Source: a methanotrophic endosymbiont of Bathymodiolus puteoserpentis (Logatchev) (GTDB lineage Bacteria > Pseudomonadota > Gammaproteobacteria > Methylococcales > Methylomonadaceae). Taken from it: DNA of 64,000 nucleotides. This document shows positions 46,954 to 56,321 of this stretch, in pieces. The notes under the pieces were generated by a model. The model ran no database searches and was not told where the DNA came from. It worked only from the letters and a program-made list of their open reading frames with translations. The stretch is from NCBI RefSeq assembly GCF_900128525.1, contig NZ_FQTQ01000048.1, forward strand, positions 25,019 through 89,018, read 5' to 3'. Both the position numbers and the translations under genes were made by a program. Every line of letters starts with the position of its first letter. Within the stretch, counting starts at the first letter, position 1.

Positions 46954-47870
46954 ATAATAGCCCAGTGATACGCTGCCACAACCTGTGCCATTCCTATGCT
47001 GGCAAAGCGGTGCTCCGTCAAGTTAACTTTGAGCTAGCCACAGGTGAACCAATAGGTTTAGTCGGCCCTAATGGCGCAGGTAAGACGACTCTACTTAGTA
47101 TACTTTGTGGTTTTATCTATCCCACAGCGGGCTCGGTAAGTCTATTCGGACATAAACCTGGTGCATCAGCATTAAACGGTAAAGTCTCTGCTCTACCTCA
47201 AGATGCAAAATTAGACCCTAGCTTTACTATTGGCGATCAACTCAGTTTTTATGCCCGCTTACAAGGCTTAAATAGACAACAAGCCCTACGCGAAGCTACC
47301 CGAGTTTTAGGTGCCGTCGCACTAAAAGATTCAATCAAAGAAAGACCCGATACGCTTAGCCATGGTATGGCTAAGCGCGTAGCCATTGCTCAAGCTCTTA
47401 TTGGCAAACCAGAATTAATCTTATTAGATGAACCAACGGCCGGACTAGATCCCGTCAATACACGCAACATTCGTGAAATTATTGCTGAGCTATCCCCTAC
47501 AACCACCTTTATGATCAGCTCACATGACCTCTCTGAACTCGGCCGCCTGTGCCAGCAAGTATTATTACTAGAAAACTGCACTATGAGTAGTATGCAGCTT
47601 AACGCATCAGAGCAAGACAGCCCCACTCGGTTTATAACCCTACAAATGGAGCCCTGCCCAACGGTAGAATTAATGAGTAAATTAAAGAATCTCGCTGGCG
47701 TACTACTGGTTTCTAACCCACAGAAAAATGAATTTATTATCGAATATAACCCGACCATTGAAGCTAAAATGGATATAAAAATTCTTACCTGCCTAATGGA
47801 TAACAACTGGCACTATCGCCAATTCAGCCAAGGTAAAACCTTAGAAGAGAAGTTGTTTTTTGAGGAGTAG
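46950..47870 (+). CDS. ABC transporter ATP-binding protein
   Basis: ATPase partner of the preceding permease. Walker A GPNGAGKTTLLS, Q-loop LPQDAKLD, signature LSHGMAKRVA (His in place of the usual second Gly) and Walker B LILLDEPTAGLDP are present, then the switch His in ISSHDLSELG. The C-terminal 80 residues are an extra domain typical of the drug/NosF-type exporter ATPases. I chose the ATG at 46950 (306 residues) because it overlaps the permease stop as ATGA; the longer frame from 46860 is inside the permease. Confidence 0.9.
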   Translation: MNNSPVIRCHNLCHSYAGKAVLRQVNFELATGEPIGLVGPNGAGKTTLLSILCGFIYPTAGSVSLFGHKPGASALNGKVSALPQDAKLDPSFTIGDQLSFYARLQGLNRQQALREATRVLGAVALKDSIKERPDTLSHGMAKRVAIAQALIGKPELILLDEPTAGLDPVNTRNIREIIAELSPTTTFMISSHDLSELGRLCQQVLLLENCTMSSMQLNASEQDSPTRFITLQMEPCPTVELMSKLKNLAGVLLVSNPQKNEFIIEYNPTIEAKMDIKILTCLMDNNWHYRQFSQGKTLEEKLFFEE

Positions 47871-48032
47871 TGAAAATAGGCTTTTGACTATCGACTGCAT
47901 CAGCCGACGCTAAAAGGTATACGATGAGCTCCAACAGCGCACTAAACTTTTATATAAAAATGACCTTTTTAAACGGGCTGCGCTTCCAGCGGGGTCGGCT
48001 GGATTGAATGGTTATGCTTTTTTCGGGCACAA

Positions 48033-48058
48033 AAAAGCCCACTAGGAAATGGGCTTTT
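48033..48058. terminator. Bidirectional terminator
   Basis: AAAAGCCCA and TGGGCTTTT form a 9-bp stem with an 8-base loop, A-rich on the left and T-rich on the right. It ends the rightward ABC operon and the leftward small genes that stop at 48065. Confidence 0.85.
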
Positions 48059-48064
48059 ATTTGA

Positions 48065-48223
48065 CTAAGCAGCTATTTTTTGTTGGTCTTGTTCAATATA
48101 AAAATCAGGATTAGAAGATAGCCAGTCTATTTTTCGTAGCTCATGAATAGATGTAGTTGTTAAAATTTCAGTGAAAGCTTTGGTCAAATGCCTTTCAAGC
48201 TCTAATAGGTGTTTTTCTTTCAT
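48065..48223 (-). CDS. Small hypothetical protein (second gene of a two-gene cassette)
   Basis: A 52-residue helical, charged protein (MKEKHLLELERHLTKAFTEI at its start). I do not recognise it. The ATG at 48223 has a GGAGG ribosome site and a 4-bp ATGA overlap with the upstream gene, which rules out the longer frame from 48253. The tight coupling suggests that the two products act together. It ends at a terminator. Confidence 0.65.
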   Translation of the reverse strand: MKEKHLLELERHLTKAFTEILTTTSIHELRKIDWLSSNPDFYIEQDQQKIAA

Positions 48224-48753
48224 GATATTTCCTCCAATTCTATAATTAGCCATTTACTTTGCTTATAAAGCTTAATACTTGGCAATTTTTCTGATTGTGA
48301 CAATAGAACATCAAATATTCTATTCATCTCCTCAGTACGATTAAATATTTTTAACTTACTTTGTCCGCCATTAGATGCCATTTCTACTGCACGAATGATC
48401 ACAGCAACAAGAACTTTTGTTATATCAATGATAACAGAACTTTCTAGTGTTTCTCTCCATTCGGTACTGAGATTTGGCTCTAAATAAACTGTTAAAAACT
48501 TAAAAGACGGGTCTTTACTTCTTGATGCGTTTAAAATTTCTGCTACAGCTTTAATATTACCCTCAGTGTCTGTCAAAGAGTAATAGTAATCAGCTTGCTC
48601 TTTAGCATGTTTTTCACACAATGCAACAGTCCTGTTTACTTCACTATAAAGAAAACCAGCTTCAACTTTTTTATTTATTTCATCTAGCTGATATGTCCAT
48701 TGTTCTTCTAGCTTGTTAACGGCATCTTCATTGAGTATATTTAGTTCTAGCAA
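48220..48753 (-). CDS. Hypothetical protein (first gene of a two-gene cassette)
   Basis: A 177-residue soluble protein of unknown family. The N-terminal half is helical and acidic (NEDAVNKLEEQWTYQLDEIN), possibly coiled coil. A central hydrophobic stretch SSVIIDITKVLVAVIIRAVE (about 104-124) may be a buried or amphipathic helix, and the C-terminus alternates like a small alpha/beta fold (SKLKIFNRTEE, KSKWLIIELEE-like). It is AT-rich and translationally coupled to the 52-residue gene downstream. A toxin-antitoxin or phage-remnant origin is possible but not shown. Confidence 0.6.
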   Translation of the reverse strand: MLELNILNEDAVNKLEEQWTYQLDEINKKVEAGFLYSEVNRTVALCEKHAKEQADYYYSLTDTEGNIKAVAEILNASRSKDPSFKFLTVYLEPNLSTEWRETLESSVIIDITKVLVAVIIRAVEMASNGGQSKLKIFNRTEEMNRIFDVLLSQSEKLPSIKLYKQSKWLIIELEEIS

Positions 48754-49003
48754 TTAAAAAATCTCTTATTCGTTATTGTAGACGGTAATTATACACCTAC
48801 ATCTAATTATATAGCACTAAAAATCTTTATTTTCAAGCTCAATTGTCTTACGCTAATTTAAGTCAATGTGTTTCAAGTAACCTTAAAAGAATGAGCCTGC
48901 CCGCTTAGGAGCATAACATATATATACTTCGCCTAAAAAGAGTGTAGTTCGCTTTGCATATTAGCCGCTTAGCTCTCCTACCTCCTACTATTTACAAAAA
49001 GGC

Positions 49004-49435
49004 TTAAGGCTTGATAATTTTAAAGCTACCCATAGACCAACCTAGGTCATAACCTGTGCCTTTTCCTGATAATGTTACAGTTCGTGATCCCCTTGGTATC
49101 CAGCGGCCTTCTACTGACTTACCAAATCCAGCATGCCCACCTATTTCAAAAGCACCACCATAAATATCATCGATACTTTGTACACCGCGAATTTTACCTT
49201 TGCCATCAGTAATCTCTGAAGCGCCAAAGGTAAAACCACCCCCTTTTAAACTCAAATCCACATTAGCTTTTTTACCACTAGGGCAAGTCACAACGCCAGA
49301 ACCTTTATAGGTTTTATAAAAGGCCGACCAGCCTTTCATGGTATATTTCAAATCGCACTCTTCCGCTTCTGTAGTAAAAGAAAAAGACATTAAAAAAAGT
49401 GAGCTTGCGAGCAAGCCTAAGACTGGTTTTTTCAT
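49004..49435 (-). CDS. Small periplasmic protein of unknown function
   Basis: A 143-residue precursor with a signal peptide (MKKPVLGLLASSLFLMSFSF, cut near TEAEE). The mature part has two Cys (ECDLKY and VTCPSGK) that could form a disulfide, and is Gly-rich and beta-like (SLKGGGFTFGASEITDGKGK, GYDLGWSMGSFKI). It resembles unnamed secreted beta-sandwich proteins. Monocistronic; the divergent or downstream context does not suggest a role. Confidence 0.75.
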   Translation of the reverse strand: MKKPVLGLLASSLFLMSFSFTTEAEECDLKYTMKGWSAFYKTYKGSGVVTCPSGKKANVDLSLKGGGFTFGASEITDGKGKIRGVQSIDDIYGGAFEIGGHAGFGKSVEGRWIPRGSRTVTLSGKGTGYDLGWSMGSFKIIKP

Positions 49436-49538
49436 TATATATTCCTAGTTATATTTGTTCTTGACCTAAAAATCCTTAAAAAACAGGCACTCTACATAGA
49501 GTTTACAAAAGCGAATTTTATACGCCTTCTCATTTCTA

Positions 49539-50234
49539 TTATTGATAAATGCTAAAACTTGCGACTAAGTCCCCAGCCTGCTGACTTAATGCATTAAGCC
49601 GATCCGTTAGCTGTTGCTGAAACTCGGCAATCTGCTCAGGAGAGATGCGTTTTTCTACTACAATCGGCTCACCCACCACTATTTGTACCGTACTATACGG
49701 CAAAGGTAAAAAGAAATTATCCCAACTCTTTAAGTGAATTTTCCTACTGCAAGCATTAGCCATCGGAATAAGCGGTGCGCCACTGAGTTGCGCCAACGTT
49801 ACCACGCCGATTTTAGCTTCTCTAGCAGGCCCCAAAGGGCCATCTACTGCCGTACCTACACTGCACTTATCCTTACTGATTGCCTGATAAATATCGCGCA
49901 TTGCAAGCGCACCTGTCCGATGCTCAGAGCCACGAATAACCCCCACGCCTAAATTAGTTAAAACCGCATCGCCTATATCTCCATCTTTAGAAGGGCTGAC
50001 TAGAATACTGGTTTTAACCCCTTGTTCACGCAGGCTGAGCAAGAAATCTATCGAAAATGTCATTTGCTGATGCCAATAACAAGGCAAGATAGGCCGCTGC
50101 TCCGCGATAAATTCCTGCAAATTCTCTGCGCCGGCAATATTAATTGTGCAGGTTTTATGGAGTAACTTGATATAACCGGTCAAAATCGCAGGTGCGATTT
50201 TTTGCTTAAGTACCTTATTTAACCAATATTTCAA
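49539..50234 (-). CDS. Lysophospholipid/lipid A-type acyltransferase (DUF374 family)
   Basis: A 231-residue membrane-associated acyltransferase. The family pattern CYWHQQM (catalytic His), SPSKDGDIGDAVLTNLGVGV, IRGSEHRTGALAM and VDGPLGPAREAKIGVVTLAQ is complete. From memory, the DUF374 family includes the LpxJ-type lipid A acyltransferases of Helicobacter relatives; others are unassigned. It follows the acyl-AMP ligase/ACP gene by 3 bp as the last gene of a three-gene operon, so I infer that it takes its acyl chain from that carrier protein. Confidence 0.87.
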   Translation of the reverse strand: MKYWLNKVLKQKIAPAILTGYIKLLHKTCTINIAGAENLQEFIAEQRPILPCYWHQQMTFSIDFLLSLREQGVKTSILVSPSKDGDIGDAVLTNLGVGVIRGSEHRTGALAMRDIYQAISKDKCSVGTAVDGPLGPAREAKIGVVTLAQLSGAPLIPMANACSRKIHLKSWDNFFLPLPYSTVQIVVGEPIVVEKRISPEQIAEFQQQLTDRLNALSQQAGDLVASFSIYQ

Positions 50235-50237
50235 AGT

Positions 50238-52229
50238 CTATTCCTCTTTTTTAGCGTTTTGTTCCAGAAATGCAGCTAACTGAGCAATACTTGGATAATC
50301 AAATAAATCAGTCAAATCAACTTGACCAGGAAAAAGTTGATCTAAGCGCTCATGAATTTGCGTCAAAGAAAGTGAACTAATACCAATCTCAAACAAATCA
50401 TCTTCTGGTGCAATGGTACGCTCGGGTATCACTTCCTTACAAATCTGCATTAATTGCTGCTCTATAGAGCCTTCTGCACTCCCTTCGCTTACAAGCTCTG
50501 AACTGGATAATTGCTTAATTTTCGCCAATGTATCCGTGTATTTCCCTGCTATATAATGATTAGAAAGAATAAAGCGCTGTACCTTACCACTAGTGGTTTT
50601 AGGGTAAGCTGATACAGGAATCACTTCAGCGACCTCAATACCTGCATCTTTTGCTAACGCGCCACGTATGGCATTAGCAATGGGAATAAATTCACTAAGT
50701 TCGCCTTTATAAGTAACAAAAACCGCTAAAGCTTCACCGTTATTGCCTGGAACCGTACAGGCAGCTGCTTTTTGCTGACCCATCTCAGGCAAGGCCTCAC
50801 ATAACTGCTCTAAATCATGAGCGTGATAATTTTGCCCATTAACAATAATTAAGTCTTTAAAACGCCCCGTTAATACCAGCTGTTTTTGATAGGTAAACCC
50901 TATATCTCCGGTATCTAACCAGCCCTCTTGATTAATAGTTTCAGTATTTAATTGCGCATCATCATAATAACCTTTAGTCACATTCTCGCCACGAATAAAA
51001 ACATGCCCTAAAGTTTGCTCAGGCAATTCTTTTCCTGCGTTATCTGCCACCATCAACTCACTTTCAGGCACTGCTGTTCCTAGCAAAACCAACTCCAAAC
51101 TATCGGCATCATCTACAGCCACTAAAGCAATATTATCGCCTAATTGCAGCTGTTGACGATCAACAAAAACAGATTGCACTTTTGCCGTAGGCTCTGTAAA
51201 TGCAGCGGCTAAAGAAGCTTCAGCCAAGCCATAAACAGGAAAAATAACGGTATCGCGGAAACCAAAAGGTTTTAAAGTTTGGTTGAACTCTGCACATAAA
51301 GCCGCAGATATTTGCTCCGCGCCATTAAAAATCAAGCGTAATGACGACAAATCCAAATGCGCCTGCTTTTCTGCATTAAAATATTTTAAAATATGTTGGT
51401 AAGCAAAATTAGGTGCTGCAGAAACCGTTGCTCGTTTTTCGCTGATTTTATCCAGCCATAAATTAGGTCGGCGCACAAACAACTCGGGCGGCATTAAATA
51501 AACATCGGTATTTAATACTAAAGGCGATAAATGAAAGCCAATAATTCCCATATCATGCGTTAATGGCATCCAGCTTAAGCTAACATCATTTTGAGTAGCT
51601 GCACTGCCGATTAAAATGGAGCGAATATTAGTCATTAAATTATGATGACTTAACACCACACCTTTGGGCTCGCCCGTTGAGCCTGATGAGAACTGAATAA
51701 AAGCCGTGTCTTGCGGGAGAATATCAGCAAGCGTAGCTTGATTTTGATCCACTTGAATTTGCTCAGAAATCAACGTTTGCTTTTCTAGCAAAGGTTTCAT
51801 TTCAGCTAACTGATGCTCATCAGCATATTGCAATAAGTACTGCAATAAACTTGCCGAAGTCCAAATAAACGGCTTATGTAATTTTTGCGCTACTGATAAA
51901 ACACGTTTATACGCAGCATTTTGTCTAGTAGCACTCAAAGGTACGACAATAATCCCGCCCAATAAAGCCGCCCAGAAGACATCGACAAACTGCTCATTAT
52001 TATCCGCCAGCAAAATCAACTCATCCCCTTGCTGCATGCCTGCTTGTTGTAATTGATATAATAAACACAAGGCACGCTGGTATAACTGCGCATAACTAAC
52101 CGTTACTTCATCATTCTTACCTTTAATATAGGTAATGCTTTTATCACCTTTAGCGGCGTGCTGTAGGGCTTCGGTTAGCGTGAGTGGAAAAAATGTTTCG
52201 CTCATGTCGTGTTTATCTGTAAGTTGCAT
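50238..52229 (-). CDS. Fatty-acyl-AMP ligase with C-terminal acyl carrier domain
   Basis: Activates a fatty acid as acyl-AMP and loads it onto a phosphopantetheine arm. ANL-superfamily motifs: FIQFSSGSTGEPKGVVLSHH (P-loop), FPVYGLAEASLA and GWLDTGDIGF. KTTSGKVQRF holds the C-terminal Lys. The FAAL type is suggested by the absence of CoA-ligase features and by the in-cis ACP at about 585-655, whose attachment Ser lies in FEIGISSLSLTQ (SSL replaces the usual DSL). 663 residues; the ATG at 52205 (MSETFFPL) is an alternative start. It overlaps the P450 gene. Confidence 0.9.
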   Translation of the reverse strand: MQLTDKHDMSETFFPLTLTEALQHAAKGDKSITYIKGKNDEVTVSYAQLYQRALCLLYQLQQAGMQQGDELILLADNNEQFVDVFWAALLGGIIVVPLSATRQNAAYKRVLSVAQKLHKPFIWTSASLLQYLLQYADEHQLAEMKPLLEKQTLISEQIQVDQNQATLADILPQDTAFIQFSSGSTGEPKGVVLSHHNLMTNIRSILIGSAATQNDVSLSWMPLTHDMGIIGFHLSPLVLNTDVYLMPPELFVRRPNLWLDKISEKRATVSAAPNFAYQHILKYFNAEKQAHLDLSSLRLIFNGAEQISAALCAEFNQTLKPFGFRDTVIFPVYGLAEASLAAAFTEPTAKVQSVFVDRQQLQLGDNIALVAVDDADSLELVLLGTAVPESELMVADNAGKELPEQTLGHVFIRGENVTKGYYDDAQLNTETINQEGWLDTGDIGFTYQKQLVLTGRFKDLIIVNGQNYHAHDLEQLCEALPEMGQQKAAACTVPGNNGEALAVFVTYKGELSEFIPIANAIRGALAKDAGIEVAEVIPVSAYPKTTSGKVQRFILSNHYIAGKYTDTLAKIKQLSSSELVSEGSAEGSIEQQLMQICKEVIPERTIAPEDDLFEIGISSLSLTQIHERLDQLFPGQVDLTDLFDYPSIAQLAAFLEQNAKKEE

Positions 52230-53523
52230 GTAAAAAGATATCTTGTTTCGGCCTTAAATTGACCAAGGGCTCTAATTCAACGGCCTGCCCCGGAACCAAT
52301 TCGAAATGTATTTTTTGAATAATACGGCTGATATGCACTGCCATTTCTTGAATAGCCATACTATCGCCTATACAGCGCCTAGGGCCAATGGCAAAAGGTA
52401 AATACGCACCGATATGATGCTTGGCTTTATTTTCTGGGCTAAAACGCTGCGGATCAAAAACTTCAGGATCAGGCCAATACGCTACATTTCGATGCATCAA
52501 ATAAGGCGGAATCAAAATATCCGTCCCTGCAGGAATATCGAAACCATTATAGTGATCATCTGCCAAAGCTTGTCGCGTCAGCACCCAAACAGGCGGATAT
52601 AAACGCATAGATTCATCTAATACTTGCTCGGTAAATTTTAGTTGCCCAATATCTGCCATGCTTGGTTCTGAATCTAACGGCATATATTGCTGACTTTCCG
52701 CTAAAACTTGCTGTTCAATATCCGTATGTTGCGTAAGTAAATACCAGGTCCAATTCAGCACACTTGCAGTGGTTTCATGACCCGCGATAATCATGGTTAA
52801 AATTTCATCAATTTGCAATTTTTCTGGCATAGCCTCACCGCTACGCTTTTCCGTTGCATTCATAACCATCGTTAACAAATCAAAGGGCTGGCGATTTTCT
52901 GCACGGCGGCGCTGCATCATATCGCTAACTAAGTGTGTCAACTGGCGGAAACGCCGTGCAAATAGTAAATCTCGTGCGGAATCATCCGTCACCATAAGAA
53001 ATGGATTCTCACCTGTTTCTACAATAATGCGCTCTAAATCTTCACTAAACAAAGCATGTAAAATAAAATCTAGCGCAGTTTGGCTCATAGACTCAGTCAA
53101 ATTTATCGGTTTGCCCGCCTTAATATCATTATCCCAGCTAGCGATTAACTTATCCGCACAGTGCGTCATTAAGGACAATTGTTGGGTCAGTAATTTATGA
53201 CTAAAAAGCGGCTGCATCATTTTACGCTGGCGCTTCCAGAGTTCGCCCTCACTAACAATAATACCGCGCCCCAATAAGACATTAATTTGCTTAATGCCCA
53301 CGCCTTTTTTGTAATTTTTATAATTTGTGACCAAGATATGTTTAGCCATATCCGGATCACAAACGTTATAAACCCAGCTATTCTGGTCGGGAAATTTAGC
53401 TTTAAAGACATTACCCTCAGTCGCTACCAACCCCGTGAGCTGAGGCAAAACCTGCTCAAGTTGATGGTAATTAATAATAATATCCTCACCAGGAGGCAGG
53501 CTTAATGGTTTTGAATCAGGCAT
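52213..53523 (-). CDS. Cytochrome P450
   Basis: A 436-residue heme monooxygenase. The I-helix oxygen motif is MIIAGHETTASVLNW, the K-helix ExxR is ESMRLYPP, and the heme-binding loop FAIGPRRCIGDSMA has the thiolate Cys. No signal or membrane anchor, so it is soluble. The sequence is like CYP102/CYP4-type fatty-acid hydroxylases. It is the first gene of a leftward operon with an acyl-AMP ligase/ACP and an acyltransferase, which supports an acyl chain as substrate, possibly while bound to ACP. Confidence 0.93.
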   Translation of the reverse strand: MPDSKPLSLPPGEDIIINYHQLEQVLPQLTGLVATEGNVFKAKFPDQNSWVYNVCDPDMAKHILVTNYKNYKKGVGIKQINVLLGRGIIVSEGELWKRQRKMMQPLFSHKLLTQQLSLMTHCADKLIASWDNDIKAGKPINLTESMSQTALDFILHALFSEDLERIIVETGENPFLMVTDDSARDLLFARRFRQLTHLVSDMMQRRRAENRQPFDLLTMVMNATEKRSGEAMPEKLQIDEILTMIIAGHETTASVLNWTWYLLTQHTDIEQQVLAESQQYMPLDSEPSMADIGQLKFTEQVLDESMRLYPPVWVLTRQALADDHYNGFDIPAGTDILIPPYLMHRNVAYWPDPEVFDPQRFSPENKAKHHIGAYLPFAIGPRRCIGDSMAIQEMAVHISRIIQKIHFELVPGQAVELEPLVNLRPKQDIFLHATYR

Positions 53524-53578
53524 TCTGGGTTCACTGTGTTAATTTACATCATCAACTTAACACGGGCATACTAAATCT

Positions 53579-53645
53579 GTAGGGCGTGGCTTTTAGCCCG
53601 TCTCTAAATGCTCTGTGGCATTGGCAGGCTAAAGCCACGCCCTAC
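53579..53645. repeat. Dispersed palindrome with 19-bp arms
   Basis: GTAGGGCGTGGCTTT and its complement, extended to AGCC, form a long near-perfect stem; the loop (about 25 bp) differs from the other family members. It lies upstream of the P450 gene in an otherwise empty 278-bp gap, just outside the likely promoter. Confidence 0.82.
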
Positions 53646-53801
53646 TTAGTGTTATGTCCCGGTTTAAATAGTTAGTCTAATTACCTACAACTAACTAATA
53701 ATAGTCTAAAAAATTAAGCAAATTCTAACACAGTACAGCAAGCCCCAATAGAATTACATCCACTCCTTTTATTTGCCGATTAACAACTGTTAAAATGACT
53801 T

Positions 53802-54272
53802 ATGAAATTATTAACACTTCAAGCACAGCACTTTCTTCTACTCGCAGCCCTGCTAATTCTTAATGCCTGCGCCCCAACACCGGTAGGAGAGTTTATCCCC
53901 TACTACCAAGCAGAAACAGAAAAACCTTATGCCGATGTACTCGCTGAATTAGAGATCGCCATTTCCGAACATAATTTCAGAATTACTGGCCACAGCCGCG
54001 TAGGTAAAGTCATTCGTGATCGTGGCACAAAAAATTTTCCTGAATATGATACCTTACAATTTTGCAATCTCACTCACGCCAAAACCTTATTACTTATGTC
54101 ACCTCATGCGGTACGACACATGCCCTGTAATATTGTGACTTATCAGTTTCAAGGAAAAACGATAGTCCGCACACATTTAATGCCGACTAATACTGACAAT
54201 CCAGAGCTTAACCGCTTTTCAGCCAAAATGAATATCATGTTGAAAGCAATGGTTGATTTTGCCGTAGAATAA
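53802..54272 (+). CDS. DUF302-like lipoprotein
   Basis: A 156-residue precursor with a lipoprotein signal (LLLAALLILNACAPTP, lipobox LNAC at about Cys22). The mature domain has the DUF302 pattern: YADVLAELEIAISEHNFRIT, YDTLQFCNLTHAK and LLMSPHAVRHMPCNIVTY. DUF302 proteins are small periplasmic or cytoplasmic domains of unknown function. It lies 28 bp before lgt, which makes the diacylglyceryl modification this product needs. Confidence 0.82.
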   Translation: MKLLTLQAQHFLLLAALLILNACAPTPVGEFIPYYQAETEKPYADVLAELEIAISEHNFRITGHSRVGKVIRDRGTKNFPEYDTLQFCNLTHAKTLLLMSPHAVRHMPCNIVTYQFQGKTIVRTHLMPTNTDNPELNRFSAKMNIMLKAMVDFAVE

Positions 54273-54300
54273 ACTTAACTCACTGATATACGACATCAAC

Positions 54301-55077
54301 ATGGACCACTTTATTTGGAATTTTGACCCTGTTTTAATCAGCTTTCAGTCCATTCGTATTCATTGGTACGGACTGATGTTTGCCTTGGCACTATTGAGCA
54401 ATTATTTATTAATGCACTGGATTTACTGGCGCGAACTCGGCAATACAGAGGATGTCGACCGTCTGCTGTGGTATTGCATGGGTGGCACAGTGCTTGGCGC
54501 TCGGCTAGGTCATGTTATTTTTTACAACCCTACTTATTATTTAAGCAATCCCAGCAAGATTTTTGCTATTTGGGAGGGGGGGCTCGCCAGCCATGGCGGC
54601 GTGCTCGGCGTTTTAATTGCCCTGTATATTTATCAGCGTAAAGCCAGCTTTAATTACTTGTGGATTTTAGACCGGGCTGCTATTGCTGCCGCTTTTAGTG
54701 GCAGTTTGATCCGTGTCGGTAATTTTTTAAATTCAGAAATTGCAGGTACGGCTAGCGACGTACCATGGGCCGTTATTTTTATCCGTATTGACGAAATTCC
54801 AAGGCATCCCGTACAACTCTATGAAGCATTTAGTTATGCCTGTATTTCTTTTTTTCTCTTTTATTGTTATCAGCGTAGCAAAACATTTAATTTAAATGGC
54901 CGCTTATTTGCGTGGTTTCTGATACTTATTTTTGGTACTCGCTTTGTTCTAGAATTTTTTAAAGTCAATCTCAACAACTACAGTCATCATTTCTGGTTAG
55001 ACACCGGACAATTACTGAGTATCCCGTTTATCTTAGTCGGATACTACTTACTCTACCGAGCACGTAAAAATTCATGA
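54301..55077 (+). CDS. lgt: Prolipoprotein diacylglyceryl transferase
   Basis: First enzyme of lipoprotein maturation: transfers diacylglyceryl from phosphatidylglycerol to the lipobox Cys. The 258-residue membrane protein has RIHWYGLMFALA, GARLGHVIFY, the SHGGVLG loop, the signature RVGNFLNSEIAGT and HPVQLYEAF. Full length. It overlaps tsaC by 4 bp (ATGA). Confidence 0.96.
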   Translation: MDHFIWNFDPVLISFQSIRIHWYGLMFALALLSNYLLMHWIYWRELGNTEDVDRLLWYCMGGTVLGARLGHVIFYNPTYYLSNPSKIFAIWEGGLASHGGVLGVLIALYIYQRKASFNYLWILDRAAIAAAFSGSLIRVGNFLNSEIAGTASDVPWAVIFIRIDEIPRHPVQLYEAFSYACISFFLFYCYQRSKTFNLNGRLFAWFLILIFGTRFVLEFFKVNLNNYSHHFWLDTGQLLSIPFILVGYYLLYRARKNS

Positions 55078-55637
55078 GCAATTATTCAAGCTTCAAAATT
55101 CGCATGGCTATTAAAGCCTTACAGCAAGGTAAAATCATTGCTTACCCCACCGAAGCGGTTTATGGCTTAGGTTGTGACCCTTTAAATGAAAATTCAGTCT
55201 TAAATTTACTGAATATCAAACATCGCCCGATACACAAAGGGTTAATTTTAATTGCCTCTGACTTTGCGCAATTACTGCCTTTTCTTAAGCCTACTGCCAG
55301 CATACTTAACCGAATCATGCCCAGCTGGCCTGGACCAGTAACCTGGGTTATTCCTGCGCAAACCTGGGTACCTACCTATTTAAAAGGCGAGCACAACTCA
55401 TTAGCTGTACGCGTTAGTGCCCACCCACTAGTACAACAACTGTGCTCTACTTATGGCGGAGCAATTGTCTCCACTAGCGCAAATATTAGCAATCAAGCTC
55501 CCGCGCACTCATCACTAGCCGTGCGCCAAAATCTAAATACCGAAAATATATTCATACTTCCTGGCACAACACCTAAACATGCACAGCCCACCGCTATTTA
55601 TAATGCCTTAGATGGACGTTGCCTACGCGTTTCTTAG
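55074..55637 (+). CDS. tsaC: Threonylcarbamoyl-AMP synthase TsaC
   Basis: Makes threonylcarbamoyl-AMP for the t6A37 tRNA modification. The 187 residues are a single YrdC domain: IAYPTEAVYGLGCDP, the KGLILIASDFAQL region, WPGPVTWVIPA and AVRVSAHPLV plus IVSTSANISNQ. The Sua5 C-terminal domain is absent, as in E. coli TsaC. It is co-transcribed with lgt. Confidence 0.93.
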   Translation: MSNYSSFKIRMAIKALQQGKIIAYPTEAVYGLGCDPLNENSVLNLLNIKHRPIHKGLILIASDFAQLLPFLKPTASILNRIMPSWPGPVTWVIPAQTWVPTYLKGEHNSLAVRVSAHPLVQQLCSTYGGAIVSTSANISNQAPAHSSLAVRQNLNTENIFILPGTTPKHAQPTAIYNALDGRCLRVS

Positions 55638-55826
55638 CTAGTGATTGACCTCTATTTTAAGCACTCATCATAGCAGATGTATATATTGCTCTCGCTATGC
55701 TCAAAGTTAGCTGCGCTGAATATTTTAATATTGTCTTGAACACAGGTATAATCAATCGTTTTTTGCTAACGCAATAAGCGACTTTTTCGCTATGCCGTCA
55801 GCGTATTATCTTTGCAGGAGCAGTTA

Positions 55827-56321
55827 ATGACCGCATTAGTGGGTATTATCATGGGTTCAACCTCAGACTGGGAAACGATGAGTTTCGCAACTGAAAAACT
55901 AGAACTACTCGGCATCCCTTTTGAAGTCGAGGTAGTTTCCGCTCATCGTACGCCAGATAAACTTTTTTCTTATGCTGAAAGTGCAGAGAACAAGGGCTTA
56001 GAAGTCATTATTGCCGGTGCTGGTGGTGCAGCGCATTTACCTGGCATGGTAGCCGCAAAAACTATTGTTCCTGTATTAGGCGTTCCTGTGCAGTCTAAAG
56101 CATTAAATGGCATGGATTCTTTATTATCTATCGCACAAATGCCTGCAGGAATTCCTGTCGGTACATTGGCGATTGGTAAGGCGGGGGCTACTAATGCTGC
56201 ACTATTAGCCGCTGCGATTATTGCCAACAAACATAATGAATATAAAGCCCCATTAAATGCGTTTCGCCAAGCACAAACAGAAGCTGTTTTAGCCAATTCA
56301 GACCCTCGGGAGCTAGATTAA
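55827..56321 (+). CDS. purE: N5-carboxyaminoimidazole ribonucleotide mutase PurE
   Basis: Class I PurE converts N5-CAIR to CAIR in purine synthesis. [44 protein letters not shown] and [20 protein letters not shown] are conserved. The ATG at 55827 has an AGGAG ribosome site and is preferred to the TTG at 55812; this gives 164 residues. The stop shares a base with the purK start. Confidence 0.96.
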   Translation: MTALVGIIMGSTSDWETMSFATEKLELLGIPFEVEVVSAHRTPDKLFSYAESAENKGLEVIIAGAGGAAHLPGMVAAKTIVPVLGVPVQSKALNGMDSLLSIAQMPAGIPVGTLAIGKAGATNAALLAAAIIANKHNEYKAPLNAFRQAQTEAVLANSDPRELD

